Source: Sapria himalayana
Lineage: Eukaryota; Streptophyta; Magnoliopsida; Malpighiales; Rafflesiaceae
DNA length: 64,000 nucleotides
Direction: 5' to 3'
NCBI GenBank assembly: GCA_029783825.1
Contig: JAREIK010002614.1
Coordinates: 191,053-255,052, forward strand
The position numbers were made by a program, and so were the translations under genes. Position 1 is the stretch's first letter, and each line of letters opens with the position of its first letter. This document shows positions 15,304 through 25,090 of this stretch, piece by piece. The notes under the pieces are model-generated. The model was given only the letters and a program-made list of their open reading frames with translations. It did no database searches and was not told the origin of the DNA.

Positions 15304-16011
15304 CATATATTCAAAATTAAACAATACGAAGGATGACAACATATTAATTTAGCAAAATTTATATTTATGACCATCACTTATATACCATTTACCAATATGC
15401 ACGATGAATACTGATTCGGAGAATTATCAAGTTTTGCGGCACATATATAGCCTTTACCAATCATTGTGTAAAATTTAATCCATAAAACAAATATTGAATT
15501 TCCAACATACTATTTTAGAACTTGGAAGCAATAAAATCATTACCTAGTAGCTATTGGAATCATCAACTTGAAAGAATCCACTAACAGATTGTAGACCACT
15601 GCTAGAGCCATATGACACGTTGTGAGAAAGAAGCTTGTATTCCATCTTCTCCTACATCAGTTTCAAAACTGACCCGTACATAATATGGACGAAGAAATCA
15701 ACATTACTCAGATGAAAATCTTTCAGTTTATTGAACTTGCATGATACTAGAATTTAATATCATATTTGAAACTCATGATGCATTTTAGTTTTGAATAATA
15801 AGGATCAGAAAACACATAAAAAAATCTGATGTACATAAAATATAGAGCTCATGAATTTTTTTGGCTTCCAGTCAGACAAAGTTTCACATTACTGATTCTA
15901 TCAATTAGGTATATCTATATGAATTTGCTTGCAAGGCATGTGGATTCTAAGTTTTGAACCTCAATTCCTTTCGAAGAAGTGATTGACATTAATCTGAAGG
16001 ATGGCTGATCG
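15304..16011. other. Unassigned sequence between TNP1 remnant and topoisomerase fragment
   Basis: The composition is less AT-extreme than the surroundings, and short minus-strand stretches read open (for example LLSHNVSYGSSSGLQSVSGF near 15560-15640). No domain was recognised. The stretch may be degraded transposon interior or captured host sequence. Confidence 0.4.
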
Positions 16012-16291
16012 ATGTCTAAGTTTAGTTACAGAGAAAATGAAAATATCAAGAACATTTTTAGGCTGCAACAGCATAAGCAGTATGACAGTGTCAAAGCCTT
16101 GATATATGGTCATCTCATGAAAATGGTAGATCAGGATCATGATGGCCTGCACATTAAAGGTTTAGTGATCAATTTCATTCACTATTCATGGCTATCTTTG
16201 TTTAGGGTTCCATCGTTCTTGGTTGATTTTAACACCCTAATCATAAAGGCAACACATATAAGTGGAAGAGGTGTACCTTTTTACATCAGTT
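16012..16291 (+). pseudogene. DNA topoisomerase II fragment (TOPRIM region)
   Basis: About 91 open codons resemble the central part of eukaryotic type II DNA topoisomerase, the ATP-dependent enzyme that passes one duplex through another in the nucleus. Visible signatures are LQQHKQYDSVKAL, YGHLMKMVDQDHDG, HIKGLVINFIH and VPSFLVDFNTLIIKATH. The TOPRIM acidic cluster DQDHDG, which binds the catalytic Mg2+, is kept. The frame ends in a stop after GRGVPFYIS, and the ATPase region, catalytic tyrosine domain and C-terminus are missing. It covers under 10% of a usual ~1,400-1,500-residue enzyme. Substitutions at normally fixed sites (for example Leu after DHDG, where Ser is usual) indicate relaxed selection. 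The fragment lies between CACTA ends and is probably a captured or stranded host gene piece. Confidence 0.8.
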
Positions 16292-17084
16292 GAGTTTATC
16301 ACATAATACTTTGGCCAACTGAGGAGGATGTTCATCATGCACAACTTAATGAAAAAAAGAATTGCATTAGCTGCTAAAAATGCCATTGTATCTACTACTT
16401 AATTTCTTCATCAAACAAAAATATAGCAATAGCCCCAAATATTATAACCTAAAAATGCAAGAAAACTATGGATGCTTTCCCTCATAAATACAAACTATGA
16501 TGCATAGGTGCAAGGGGAATTACAATTATCAAGAGGGTTGCGGCACTGACTGACTAAGAAGGGAGTCAGTAGCAGAATCGGGGTAATGGTGACATTAATA
16601 GTGGTGGCACAAAATATAACAGCTAACACTGGGGTGTTAGCTGTTATTTTTTGCCGACTCTATGATGGGCCAAAACAACATATTCAAAGCCTCCTAGTTA
16701 TGCAAAAGAAAAGTTAACCTAGTAAGGACTCATATTTTAACTAAGAAAACTAAAAAGAATCAGCATTCTTCATGCTTATTTTTGCCTAGTCATATTCATT
16801 ATCACCAAAGCCAAAATAACCCCACCAAATGTGATATGCAAACCCCAACTTAAAAAATATGAAACAAATTACAACATGATTAATGCTACATGCCAGATAT
16901 GTATAAAGAAGCAACAAAAAAATACCTCTTATTCACTCAATGGCTTGCATTGCATCAACTGGTAAATTTACTCATCTATCTTTCCTTTTTCACTTGAATG
17001 GAATCAATCGGAGCTCATCTTCTTCCACACCTTACTTTTGGCTTTGATATGCTGTTGTGTTTAAAATATTTTTATAAATGTTAC
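16292..17084. other. Unassigned sequence with a strong hairpin
   Basis: No gene was recognised. The G+C content is a little higher at 16500-16680, where a perfect hairpin is found (separate entry). The remainder is ordinary AT-rich sequence, with no transposon end that could be assigned. Confidence 0.4.
16616..16647. repeat. Perfect inverted repeat, 14-bp stem and 4-nt loop
   Basis: ATAACAGCTAACAC is followed by the loop TGGG and then the exact reverse complement GTGTTAGCTGTTAT. It could be a short foldback element or the head-to-head tips of a transposon with AACAGCTAACAC-like ends. No target duplication is evident. Confidence 0.85.
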
Positions 17085-17475
17085 ATATATATATATATAT
17101 ATTTATATGTAACACTTTTATAAATATTATATAGTATATATATCAAATTTATATAAACATTATAAATATTATATATTTATTGAAAAATTTATATGTTATA
17201 TATATGTTTAAAAATAGGTATAAACATTTTATATGTTATATAAATGTTATATAAAAAATTATATAAATGGATAGTGTTATGTAAATATTGTATAAATATT
17301 CGTAAACATTTATCCATATTTATAAAAATTTATATATAACATTATATTTTATATAAACATATCAATTTTATATATAATGTTATATGTTTATATATATTAA
17401 ACCATAGACATTTATATATAATGTCATATGATTATATAAATGTATAAAAGTTTATATATAATTTTATTTATTTAT
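17085..17475. repeat. AT-only repeat block (TTATATGTTATA-like)
   Basis: Irregular repeats of 'ATATTTATATGTAACA', 'TATAAACATTATA' and 'TTATATGTTATATA' in near-palindromic arrangement fill this block. There is no coding potential. It resembles the AT array inside E1/E2 in composition but not in an alignable order. Confidence 0.6.
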
Positions 17476-17524
17476 AATATATTTGGAGACAATCAAAACA
17501 GAACCCATATATTTCAACCACTTT

Positions 17525-17560
17525 AATTTGATCTCTCATTCTTCTATGAGAGATCAAATT
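17525..17560. repeat. Perfect inverted repeat, 15-bp stem and 6-nt loop
   Basis: AATTTGATCTCTCAT, loop TCTTCT, then ATGAGAGATCAAATT. The arms are exact reverse complements. It lies in AT-rich sequence with no neighbouring gene, so a transcription terminator or regulatory role is not implied. Confidence 0.85.
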
Positions 17561-17814
17561 TTATAAAGCATATCTAGTCGTATTACTATTGCCGTATCAC
17601 AATAATATATAATCCATCAAAAAATAAAAATATAATTATCTCAAAAAAAACATCATTAAAACAAAATCATGATATAATATATATCAGTCATATAAATTTT
17701 AATTTTCTAAATAATGTGATTCATAAATTAATGATATGACTTAAAAAATAATCTAAATTAGGCATCAATTTTATGCAAATGCTTTAAAATCAAAATATAA
17801 TTGCAACTAATAAT

Positions 17815-17975
17815 GGCATGGCGGTTCGATTGGTAGGGTATTGAATTCACAACTATTTGAAGATTACGAGTTCAATCCGAATTCCTAATTAACTATTAAT
17901 AACATCATTTGTTTGGTCAAGAATTCATTCCTCTTGTTGTTTGGGTAGATTGCCTTGGGTCAGATACTACCCAAT
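17815..17975 (+). mobile_element. tRNA-like head of a probable SINE
   Basis: 'GGCGGTTCGATTGGTAGGG' resembles the A-box and D-arm of a tRNA, and 'GAGTTCAATCC' resembles the internal B-box (GGTTCRANNCC), about 30 bases further on. The anticodon arm region 'TTCACAACTATTTGAA' is reminiscent of tRNA-Val but pairs badly, so this is not a working tRNA gene. A non-tRNA tail ('CTTGGGTCAGATACTACCC') follows and ends at an (AC)n microsatellite. That order of tRNA head, unrelated body and simple 3' tail is the layout of plant SINEs. Target duplications were not found. Confidence 0.5.
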
Positions 17976-18004
17976 TACACACACACACACACACATGTCT
18001 TTAT

Positions 18005-18083
<79 letters not shown>

Positions 18084-18133
18084 TGTGTGTGTCTATACAT
18101 ACATATATATGTCTATATACACATATATATGGC

Positions 18134-18171
<38 letters not shown>

Positions 18172-18237
18172 TAAATATATATCTATATACATACATACAT
18201 ACATACATATATATATCTATTTCTATGTACTTACAAT

Positions 18238-18277
<40 letters not shown>

Positions 18278-18360
18278 CTATAAACATACATAAATATATA
18301 TCAATATATATATATATATATCTATCTATCTATCTATATATCTATATACATACATATAAT
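17976..18360. repeat. Compound microsatellite (CA)n/(TA)n/(TG)n/(CATA)n
   Basis: Runs of CA at 17979-17995, 18140-18166 and 18239-18260, TG at 18048-18092, TA blocks between them and TCTA at about 18321-18337. Peptides predicted here are His/Thr or Cys/Val repeats and are not genes. The Z-DNA-prone alternating purine-pyrimidine content is notable. Confidence 0.95.
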
Positions 18361-18840
18361 CTATTTTAATGTTAATTCAATTAAACTAATCACTGTTGAT
18401 AACTATAATAAAAAATGGCATTTAATCAATCCTTTGAGCTTGGTTTGTGTGAAGATGTATGTGTACTCAATGCACAAGGTTCTTGGCTAACATAAGGTTA
18501 GAGAAAGCTATATAAATATATATCTCAACAAATCATACTATTGATATATCAAAGAGGTCATATCTGATTGTCTTGAACTCGAGGCTTATTACTATTGAGT
18601 GAATAAATGTATCATCACATCAAAACATGATTTATTTTAATTTTAATTTATGCAAAGTAGTCAATATTGATGAACTATCATCAAAAATAGCATTGAATCC
18701 ATCAGTTGAGCTTAAATATAAAGAAGAGTACAATTGTGTGTGTATTTTGAGGAGAGATGTGAAGGAAAGATACATGAAGAATGTTCTCCAACTCCCTAAA
18801 TACAAAGTTAAGAACTTCATGAGACTTACCATGTGAATAA
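18361..18840 (+). other. Two diverged direct copies of an unknown coding-like segment
   Basis: The second copy (18627-18836) is open for 69 codons and contains ELSSKIALNPSVELKYKEE and LPKYKVKNFMRLTM. The first copy (about 18363-18450) aligns with its beginning: 'ATTTTAATGTTAATTCAATT', then 'AAAAATGGCATTTAATCAATC', then 'TTGAGCTTGG', but it is frameshifted. No protein family was recognised. Either an old tandem duplication or two exons of a related host gene would explain it. It lies in the same block as the topoisomerase and CIP7-like fragments, so it is plausibly another host remnant. Confidence 0.4.
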
Positions 18841-19013
18841 AATTTGGAATCATCTTCTCTAGAAAAAGTAGATTGTATTTAAAAAAAAAATAATACTACC
18901 TAAGAGTAAATTCTCCAGGCTGCTTCCAGCTGGGACATCTCCTCATCAAATACATAAATAGTTTCCAAAACATTAACTAACAAACTACTTGAACCTTCAA
19001 AGCAAAAAGTAGC

Positions 19014-19246
19014 AATCAACTTTGGTTAGAAAAATAATTGGTGGGTCTTGTTTGTAATCTTTTGAAAGTTACTTTGGTAAAGCAAGTTTCATGATCATGG
19101 CATTGATCCACTTTGATCTTGATTGAAGAGCCTGCAAGACCTGTTAGTGATTCTGTGACTTTTAGCTGACTCACAAATGACTTTAAGAGGCCAGTACCAA
19201 GCTTCTCTATCTTCCCATTGCTCGTGATGAACAAAGAACACATACA
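19014..19246 (-). pseudogene. COP1-interacting protein 7-like N-terminal fragment
   Basis: The minus-strand frame resembles the conserved start of plant CIP7-like proteins, which are nuclear proteins linked to COP1 light signalling. Recognisable stretches are C-LFITSNGKIEKLGTGLLK, FVSQLKVTE, GSSIKIKVDQ and CFTKVTFKR, in the family order, where the last is normally a W-F-T-K-T/F-E/R motif. The Trp of that motif is Cys here, and after FKRLQ the similarity ends, where the family continues with a conserved R-F-V segment. Only ~60 residues of a protein normally around 1,000 or more are present. I recognise the family from memory of its N-terminal pattern, not from a search. It is a pseudogene fragment in the captured-looking block. 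Confidence 0.5.
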
Positions 19247-20749
19247 ATGAACAAAAAATCAATTAACATATACATACATCTATAGCTAGAGAGAGAGAGA
19301 GAGAGAGAAAGAGAGACAAAGAAAGATTATATATGCACATGAAGAAAATATTACATCATTATAGATAAAAAATATGACCATGATGATTTAGGTGATAGTT
19401 GGAGCACAACATAATCTATGGGTGTATTTGCATTCATATTCCCCAATTGTATGTACTTCCTCTTAATTCAATATGTTTCTTTATATTCATCTATAATTAT
19501 AGAAAAAAGAATATTAAGCTTGCGGTGCATATCCCTAGAACATGCAAAAATAAAAAAAATGAAAAAAGATAATCAAATCAAAATTTAATATTATGGTGCA
19601 AGTTTACAAATAACATGCATAGAATCATGGGTCTAACCGAGATTAAGAATGAAAATAGCTTAATTTGTAGAATTTAAATTCCAAATTAGAAACAAAAGTC
19701 AATAAAAAATATAATAGTGATCAGCTGAGAAATAAAAGAAAACGCAGAACTGATACCATCAACACTAAATCTAATTTTAAGATCCAAATCAAAGAAGATG
19801 AGTTTTTAAGAAATGCTCATATTCTTCAAACATAAACTCGAATGTCAAGCCAGATGAACCACATGATAATCTTTCGGAAAAGAGAAACAATGATTTATTG
19901 GGAATCAGAAACTAGATTATCAGTTAATGATAGATTGTACACCGGCAACCTGTATCATAGCGATATACAAGTGAAACAGATACATCACATGAGAATTTGT
20001 TGATGAACTTGAGTTACTTTATTTTGAACATGAAAATCTGTTTTCATATATCATGGTGTTATTTTTCTTAAGCTATAGAAGTAGAAAACGATAAACATAC
20101 TTTTTTTTCTTACATTACAGAAGCAAAAAACAATAAGCATTCATTTTGTATTTTAAATCCATAAAACCCTAAAAAAATAATCATTAGAAGAACAAAGTTT
20201 ACACTAAGCATATGTTGTTTTACTCATGGTGGATAGTCAAAATCAAATAAGTGATGTGAAAATAGAAGAAAGAAGAATAGAAATTGGGGAAAAAAGAAAA
20301 AAAAATTAAAACCAATTAATCTGTACCAGCCAAACTTCACTGGTGGAAATCAAATCGTGGGAAAGAAAGAAATATAATTTGTATTATGATGGAGAAGAGC
20401 ATTGTTAATCTTACTTGGTAATAAGAATAGGTAAAATTGTGAGTTACATGTGCTCCCATAGTCCCAATTCGCTTCTCCTCGCTTCCTCTTCACAATGATA
20501 AATAAAATAGTTTATGTGCTTGTATGCCTTAGCATTTTTATATTTCACAGAAACTATAAATAAAAAAATAAATGTAAATATATAGAAAAAAAAAGAAACA
20601 AAAATATAAAACAAAACAAAAATTATTAAAAATAAATAATTTAAATAAAAAAATAAATAGATTTTTATTTAACTATAAATGATATTATTTTATAAATAAA
20701 AAATAATAATATAATATTATAATAAAATATTTCACACACACACACACAT
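19247..20749. other. AT-rich sequence without a recognisable gene
   Basis: This contains a GA microsatellite (19287-19316), 'ACACACACACACATATATATA' at about 20733-20760 and otherwise unremarkable AT-rich DNA. Parts may be 5' or intronic sequence of the host fragments nearby, but no splice pattern or frame could be supported. Confidence 0.4.
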
Positions 20750-21005
20750 ATATATATATATAATGGTTATAAAATTTTAAGAATTCAATTTATTTTTTAT
20801 GAATATAATATGAAATTATTATTATTGCATAAAATTTCATATTATTTGATATAAAATTATAATTTATAAAATTCCAAAATGTACTTAATGTGAAAAGTTC
20901 AATAAAAAAAGTAATATTTATTATTTTAATAAAATGGAATATTATAAGTTAATAGTAATGATCTTATTCAATTGTTTAATTCATATAAATTATAGTATGG
21001 ATAGA
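20750..21005 (+). repeat. Dispersed AT-rich segment R1, copy B (interrupted)
   Basis: The copy aligns with the first ~250 bp of R1 at 56980-57225: 'GGTTATAAAATTTTAAGAATTC', then 'AAATTTCATATTATTTGATAT', then 'TTATTTTAATAAAATGGAATA'. It stops abruptly where the terminus of E1 begins at 21009. The missing remainder is not found to the right of E1. This indicates that E1 landed in an older CACTA copy and that later rearrangement removed the far side. Confidence 0.7.
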
Positions 21006-21008
21006 AAA

Positions 21009-21430
21009 CACTACAAGAAAAATCTCATATTGCTAGAGATAATTCCGTAGCTAAATGGACATTTTCATTCGCTAAACGGGATATAACTATGGATTACAGA
21101 TGGATCGGTTCTTTATCTAAAGTGCTTCTTACTAAATTTTAGTGACGAAAAATATCCCTAGCTAAAAAGTTAGCGACAGAAAAATTTCTTGCTAATAAAG
21201 ACAAAATTCCTAGCTAGATTAGCAAGATAAATGATATATTCTATCGCTAAACGAAAATAACGACGGATGATTTCCTAGCTAAAGTGCTGGTCTATAAATT
21301 TTAGTGATGGATATAGTCCCTAACTAAATAAATTTAAGGATGGAAAATATGTCCCTAATTTTAATATTTCACTTTCTAAATTAGCTAGGGAAAATTCCCT
21401 AGCTATTTTAATTTCAAAAATTATTTCAGG
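21009..21430 (-). mobile_element. E1 3' terminus and subterminal repeats
   Basis: The terminal CACTACAAGAAAA is followed by many copies of the subterminal words CTAGCTAA, GCTAAACG and GGGAAAATTCCC in both orientations. A ~220-bp internal duplication places 'CGCTAAACGGGATATAAC' and 'CGCTAAACGAAAATAACG' about 170 bp apart, each followed by 'CTAAAGTGCT'. In En/Spm such repeats bind the TNPA-type protein. That role is inferred here by family. Confidence 0.85.
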
Positions 21431-22044
21431 ATTTAATTTATTTTAAAATGTTTTAATTAAATAATTTAATATTTTTATATCAAATTGAATAAAAATTGAA
21501 ACTATAAATAATTTATAATAAACAAAGAATAAAATCATTTAATATCTTATTCAAATTTAATATTTTACATAATTGAAACAAAAAAATAACAAACTTTTAT
21601 TTCATCTTATTCATCAATGTATCTAGCGATAGTGCATAAAATATAATATATCCATTCATTTATGTTACTTTTTCTTCCTCTACTCCTCCGATCATCATTT
21701 TTCTACTGTGACAAAGCTGTCCGAGTCACGGCACATAATGTCTGGTGAAAATTTTCATCACTTATAAAAGTTTTGTATGAAGAACAATGCGGTATCATAT
21801 ATGTAAGAAATTTAAACCACTCAGTCAAATTATAAAAAGTCATGTTTTGATACATATATAATCTTATAGTATATATGTGAATATATACTAGCATTTCACT
21901 CGTACATATATTACTACAGTATATGTACATAAAAATAACAGTATTATGTGTACATATAAATTGAGTACAAATATACTTAGTATATATGTACATAAATACT
22001 ACAGTATTATATGTACGTATATACTGAATTTATTCATACGTATA

Positions 22045-22675
22045 TATCTCATTTGGTGCTTTTGTTGCTGCTCCCACTGCTACTCTTGATGTTGCTGCCA
22101 TTGCCACTATCCACTGCCTCTCCTGCTGCTGTTGTCTTTGCCGCTATCACTGCCAATACCACTTCTATTGTCGCCATCACCCACCGCTACCTCTACTACT
22201 TCTGTTCCCACCAATGTCGCCCGCTACCGCCGCCTCTGCCACCACTACCAATTCCGCCACTACCACTATCGCCACTACCACCGCGGCTATCGCAGCTACC
22301 GCTGCTGCCCTAGCTGTCAGTGCTGCCACTGCATGCTGTAGTTGTTGCTGGCATCGCTGGTGCTACTGCTACTTCAACACTACCGCTTCTACAACTACTT
22401 CCGGTGCTACCACCATGTCCGATGTTGCCGCTGCTATCGCCACTGCCACCACTGCTTTCAGTGCAGCCATAGCCGCTGCCTCCAATGCTGCCACTCCCGC
22501 CAGTGCTGCCACTACTTCCAGTGTAGCCACTGCCGCTACCATCGATGCCACCGCTACAACCGCTCCCCCCCGTCGCCATCGCCATTGCTGCCATATAGCC
22601 CTCACTGCTGCCAATGCCACCACTACCATCGCTACCGTCCCCACAGTCGCTTCCTGCTATCGCTAATATTGCTGC
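22045..22675. repeat. GC-rich CNG-triplet island 1 of E1
   Basis: About 630 bp of imperfect GCT/GCC/ACC/ACT triplets lie in a region otherwise over 75% AT by eye. The plus strand is C-rich and the minus strand G-rich. Predicted translations are poly-Ala/Thr, poly-Leu/Pro or poly-Gly/Ser depending on frame and are not credible proteins. The island is rich in CHG and CG sites, the substrates of plant DNA methylation. Confidence 0.85.
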
Positions 22676-23423
22676 TGATAATAAGTTTTTACATACCTAT
22701 AAAAGACTAAAACTCTACCCAAAAATTCGGAGACACACAAACATTTTCACAGATATATAAAAATAGATATTATAGAAATTAACAAACACAAATTAAAGTT
22801 GATTGTCATACAGCTTAAACTAAAATTTAATTAAATAATTTAATATTTTTATATTAAATTTAATAAACAGAAACTATAATGAAAATTTAAAATTAAAAAA
22901 TTCATTTAATAACATATTCTAATTCAATTATTTTAATAACAAAAAAAAATTATATTACTTCTTAGTTATCAATGTATCTATCGACTGTGCATAAAGTATA
23001 ATTTATTAATGCATTGACATTGCTTTATCTCCCTCTACTCCTTCGATCACCAACTTTTCACTGCGAAAATCCTGTCCGAGTCACAGTGCTTTATGTTTGT
23101 AGAAATATTCATTCGCTTATACTAGCTTCGTAAGGAAAATAATGCGCTACTACATCTGTAAGAAATTTAAACAACCAAATAAAATCAAAATAAATTAAAA
23201 TAAAACTCTATTTTGATAAATATATATTACTGCAGCAAAAAATATACATATATACCAGCATTTCACTCGCACATATATTACAATAGTATTTGTACTTATA
23301 AATTGTAGTATTATGCGTACATATATACCGAGTACATATATACTCAGTATATATGTACATAAAATAATGCAGAATTATATGTACGTATATAATGACTCTA
23401 TACATACGTATATATCGCATTTG

Positions 23424-23797
23424 TTGCTATTCATACTACTCCCACTGTCGTCGCCGCCCTTGCCACTACATCTGCTATCGGTGCTGTGGCTGTTGTCGGT
23501 GCTGGCACCGCTGTGGCTGCTATCGATGTTGCCACCACTATGGCTGCTATCGGTGCTGCCTCCACTGCCACCACTACAATTGCTGTAGTTGTAGTCTCTA
23601 ATGCCACCGATGACGACGCTGCCATTGATGTTGCCGCTACCTCTCTTGCCTCTGCTGCTCCCACTGCCACCGCTACTGACACCGCCGCTGCCGCCGCCGC
23701 CGCTGCTGACGCCGCCACTGCCACTGCCGCCGCTACCGCTTCTAGTGCCACTACCATCACTCCCACTGCCACCGCCGCTTCCACAGCTATCATAGCT
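23424..23797. repeat. GC-rich CNG-triplet island 2 of E1
   Basis: The composition and position match island 1. It includes a strongly triplet-periodic core 'GCCGCCGCCGCCGCTGC' near 23687-23705. It is flanked by the conserved 'GTACGTATATA' and 'TACCTATAATAGGCTAAAA' words. Confidence 0.85.
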
Positions 23798-24592
23798 GAT
23801 AATGGACTTATACATACCTATAATAGGCTAAAACTCAACCCAAAAATTTGGAGAAATGCAAACATATTCACTATGTATATATATATATATGTTTATATAT
23901 ATATATATATATATAATTATATATACAGTTAATATAGATATGAAAAAACACAAATTAAAGTTGATTGTCATACATTTAAACAAAAATTTAATTAAATAAT
24001 TTAATATTTTTAAATTAAATTTTATAAAATAGAAACTATAAATGAAACTTTTAAATTAAATAAATAAATTCCTTTATTAACTTATTCTAATACAATATTT
24101 TAAATAACTAAAACAAAAAAAATAACAAAAAATATATTACATCTTATTAATCAATGTATCCACCAACTTTGCATAAAGTATAATCTATCAATGCATTGAC
24201 ATTGCTCTCTCTCCCTCTGCTCCTCTGATCACCAACTTTTCGCTGCAAAAATGCCGCCCAATCATGGTGCATCATGTTGTTGAAATATGTCTTCACTTAT
24301 ACAAGCTTTGTATGAGAAACAATGCGGTACCATATATGTATGGAATTTAAACCACCAAATCAAATCAAAATAATAAATAAATAACTATGTTTTGATAAAT
24401 ATATATTGTTGCAGTAAATATATACATTTATACTAGCATTTCACATTTTACCTATATTACTATAGTATATGTACATATAAACTATAGTATTATGCATACA
24501 TATATATATATACTCACTATATAAGTACATAAAAAATACAATAGTATTATATGTACGTATATGCTGACTATATATGTACGTATATACCGCAT

Positions 24593-24955
24593 TTGTTGTC
24601 GTTGCAGCTACTCCCGCTACCACTACCGCTCCTGCTGCCACCACTGCCGCTACCACTATGGCTGCCGATGCCGCTACCGATGCCTTTGTCGCTGCTAACA
24701 TTGTCGCAGTCGGTGCTATCAATACTGCTACCATAGTTGTCAGTGCTGCCGCTGCCCGCACTCTGCCACCAGTCGTGGCATCTGCTGATGCCATAGCTAC
24801 CATAGTTTCCGTAGCTGCGTCTGTGGCCAATGATGTCGCCTCTTCAACTACTTGCCAGTGCTGCTAATGCTGTCGGTGCTGTCGCCACTACTACTCCAGT
24901 ATCCCCTCTACCGCCGCTGTTGTCACCGCCACTACTACCGCTGCTATGCTGCTGA
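24593..24955. repeat. GC-rich CNG-triplet island 3 of E1
   Basis: This is the third and most diverged copy. On the minus strand its trailing flank reads TATTATAG/GTAAGT, a consensus-like plant 5' splice site. The equivalent position reads GTATGT in units 1 and 2. Confidence 0.85.
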
Positions 24956-25090
24956 AAATTGGTTTTTACTTACCTATAATAGGCTAAAAATCTACCCAAA
25001 AAATTCAAAGACACAAAAACATATTCACATATATATATAACAAATATTAGAGATATTAAAAAACATAAATTAAATTTTATTGTCTTACCA

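Larger units (their letters stand above)
21440..25010 (-). repeat. Three tandem ~1.2-1.4 kb units, each with a GC-rich island (E1)
   Basis: Each unit has, in order, an AT-rich opening ('ATTAAATAATTTAATATTTTTA'), 'CAATGTATCTA' followed by 'TGCATAAA', a CT-rich stretch ending 'CTCCTTCGATCACC'-like, a run of near-palindromic 'ATGTACGTATATA' words, a GC-rich triplet island, and 'TACCTATAATAGGCTAAAA'. Island starts are about 22045, 23424 and 24593. E2 has only two such units, so copy number varies in the family. No domain or convincing long gene was found. Several frames through the islands are open only because of triplet bias. Confidence 0.85.

Noticed and set aside
15961..16152. Minus-strand frame of 63 codons
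   Set aside because: It is antisense to the topoisomerase II fragment and shows no family features.
17817..17890. A functional tRNA gene
   Set aside because: The acceptor and anticodon stems do not pair properly; only the internal promoter-like boxes resemble a tRNA.
17909..18293. His/Thr and Cys/Val repeat frames
   Set aside because: They come from (CA)n, (TG)n and (TA)n microsatellites.
22214..22666. Ala/Thr-rich and Gly/Ser-rich frames in the GC islands
   Set aside because: They are open on both strands and in several frames because of triplet repeat bias. The frames are not conserved between units or between E1 and E2.
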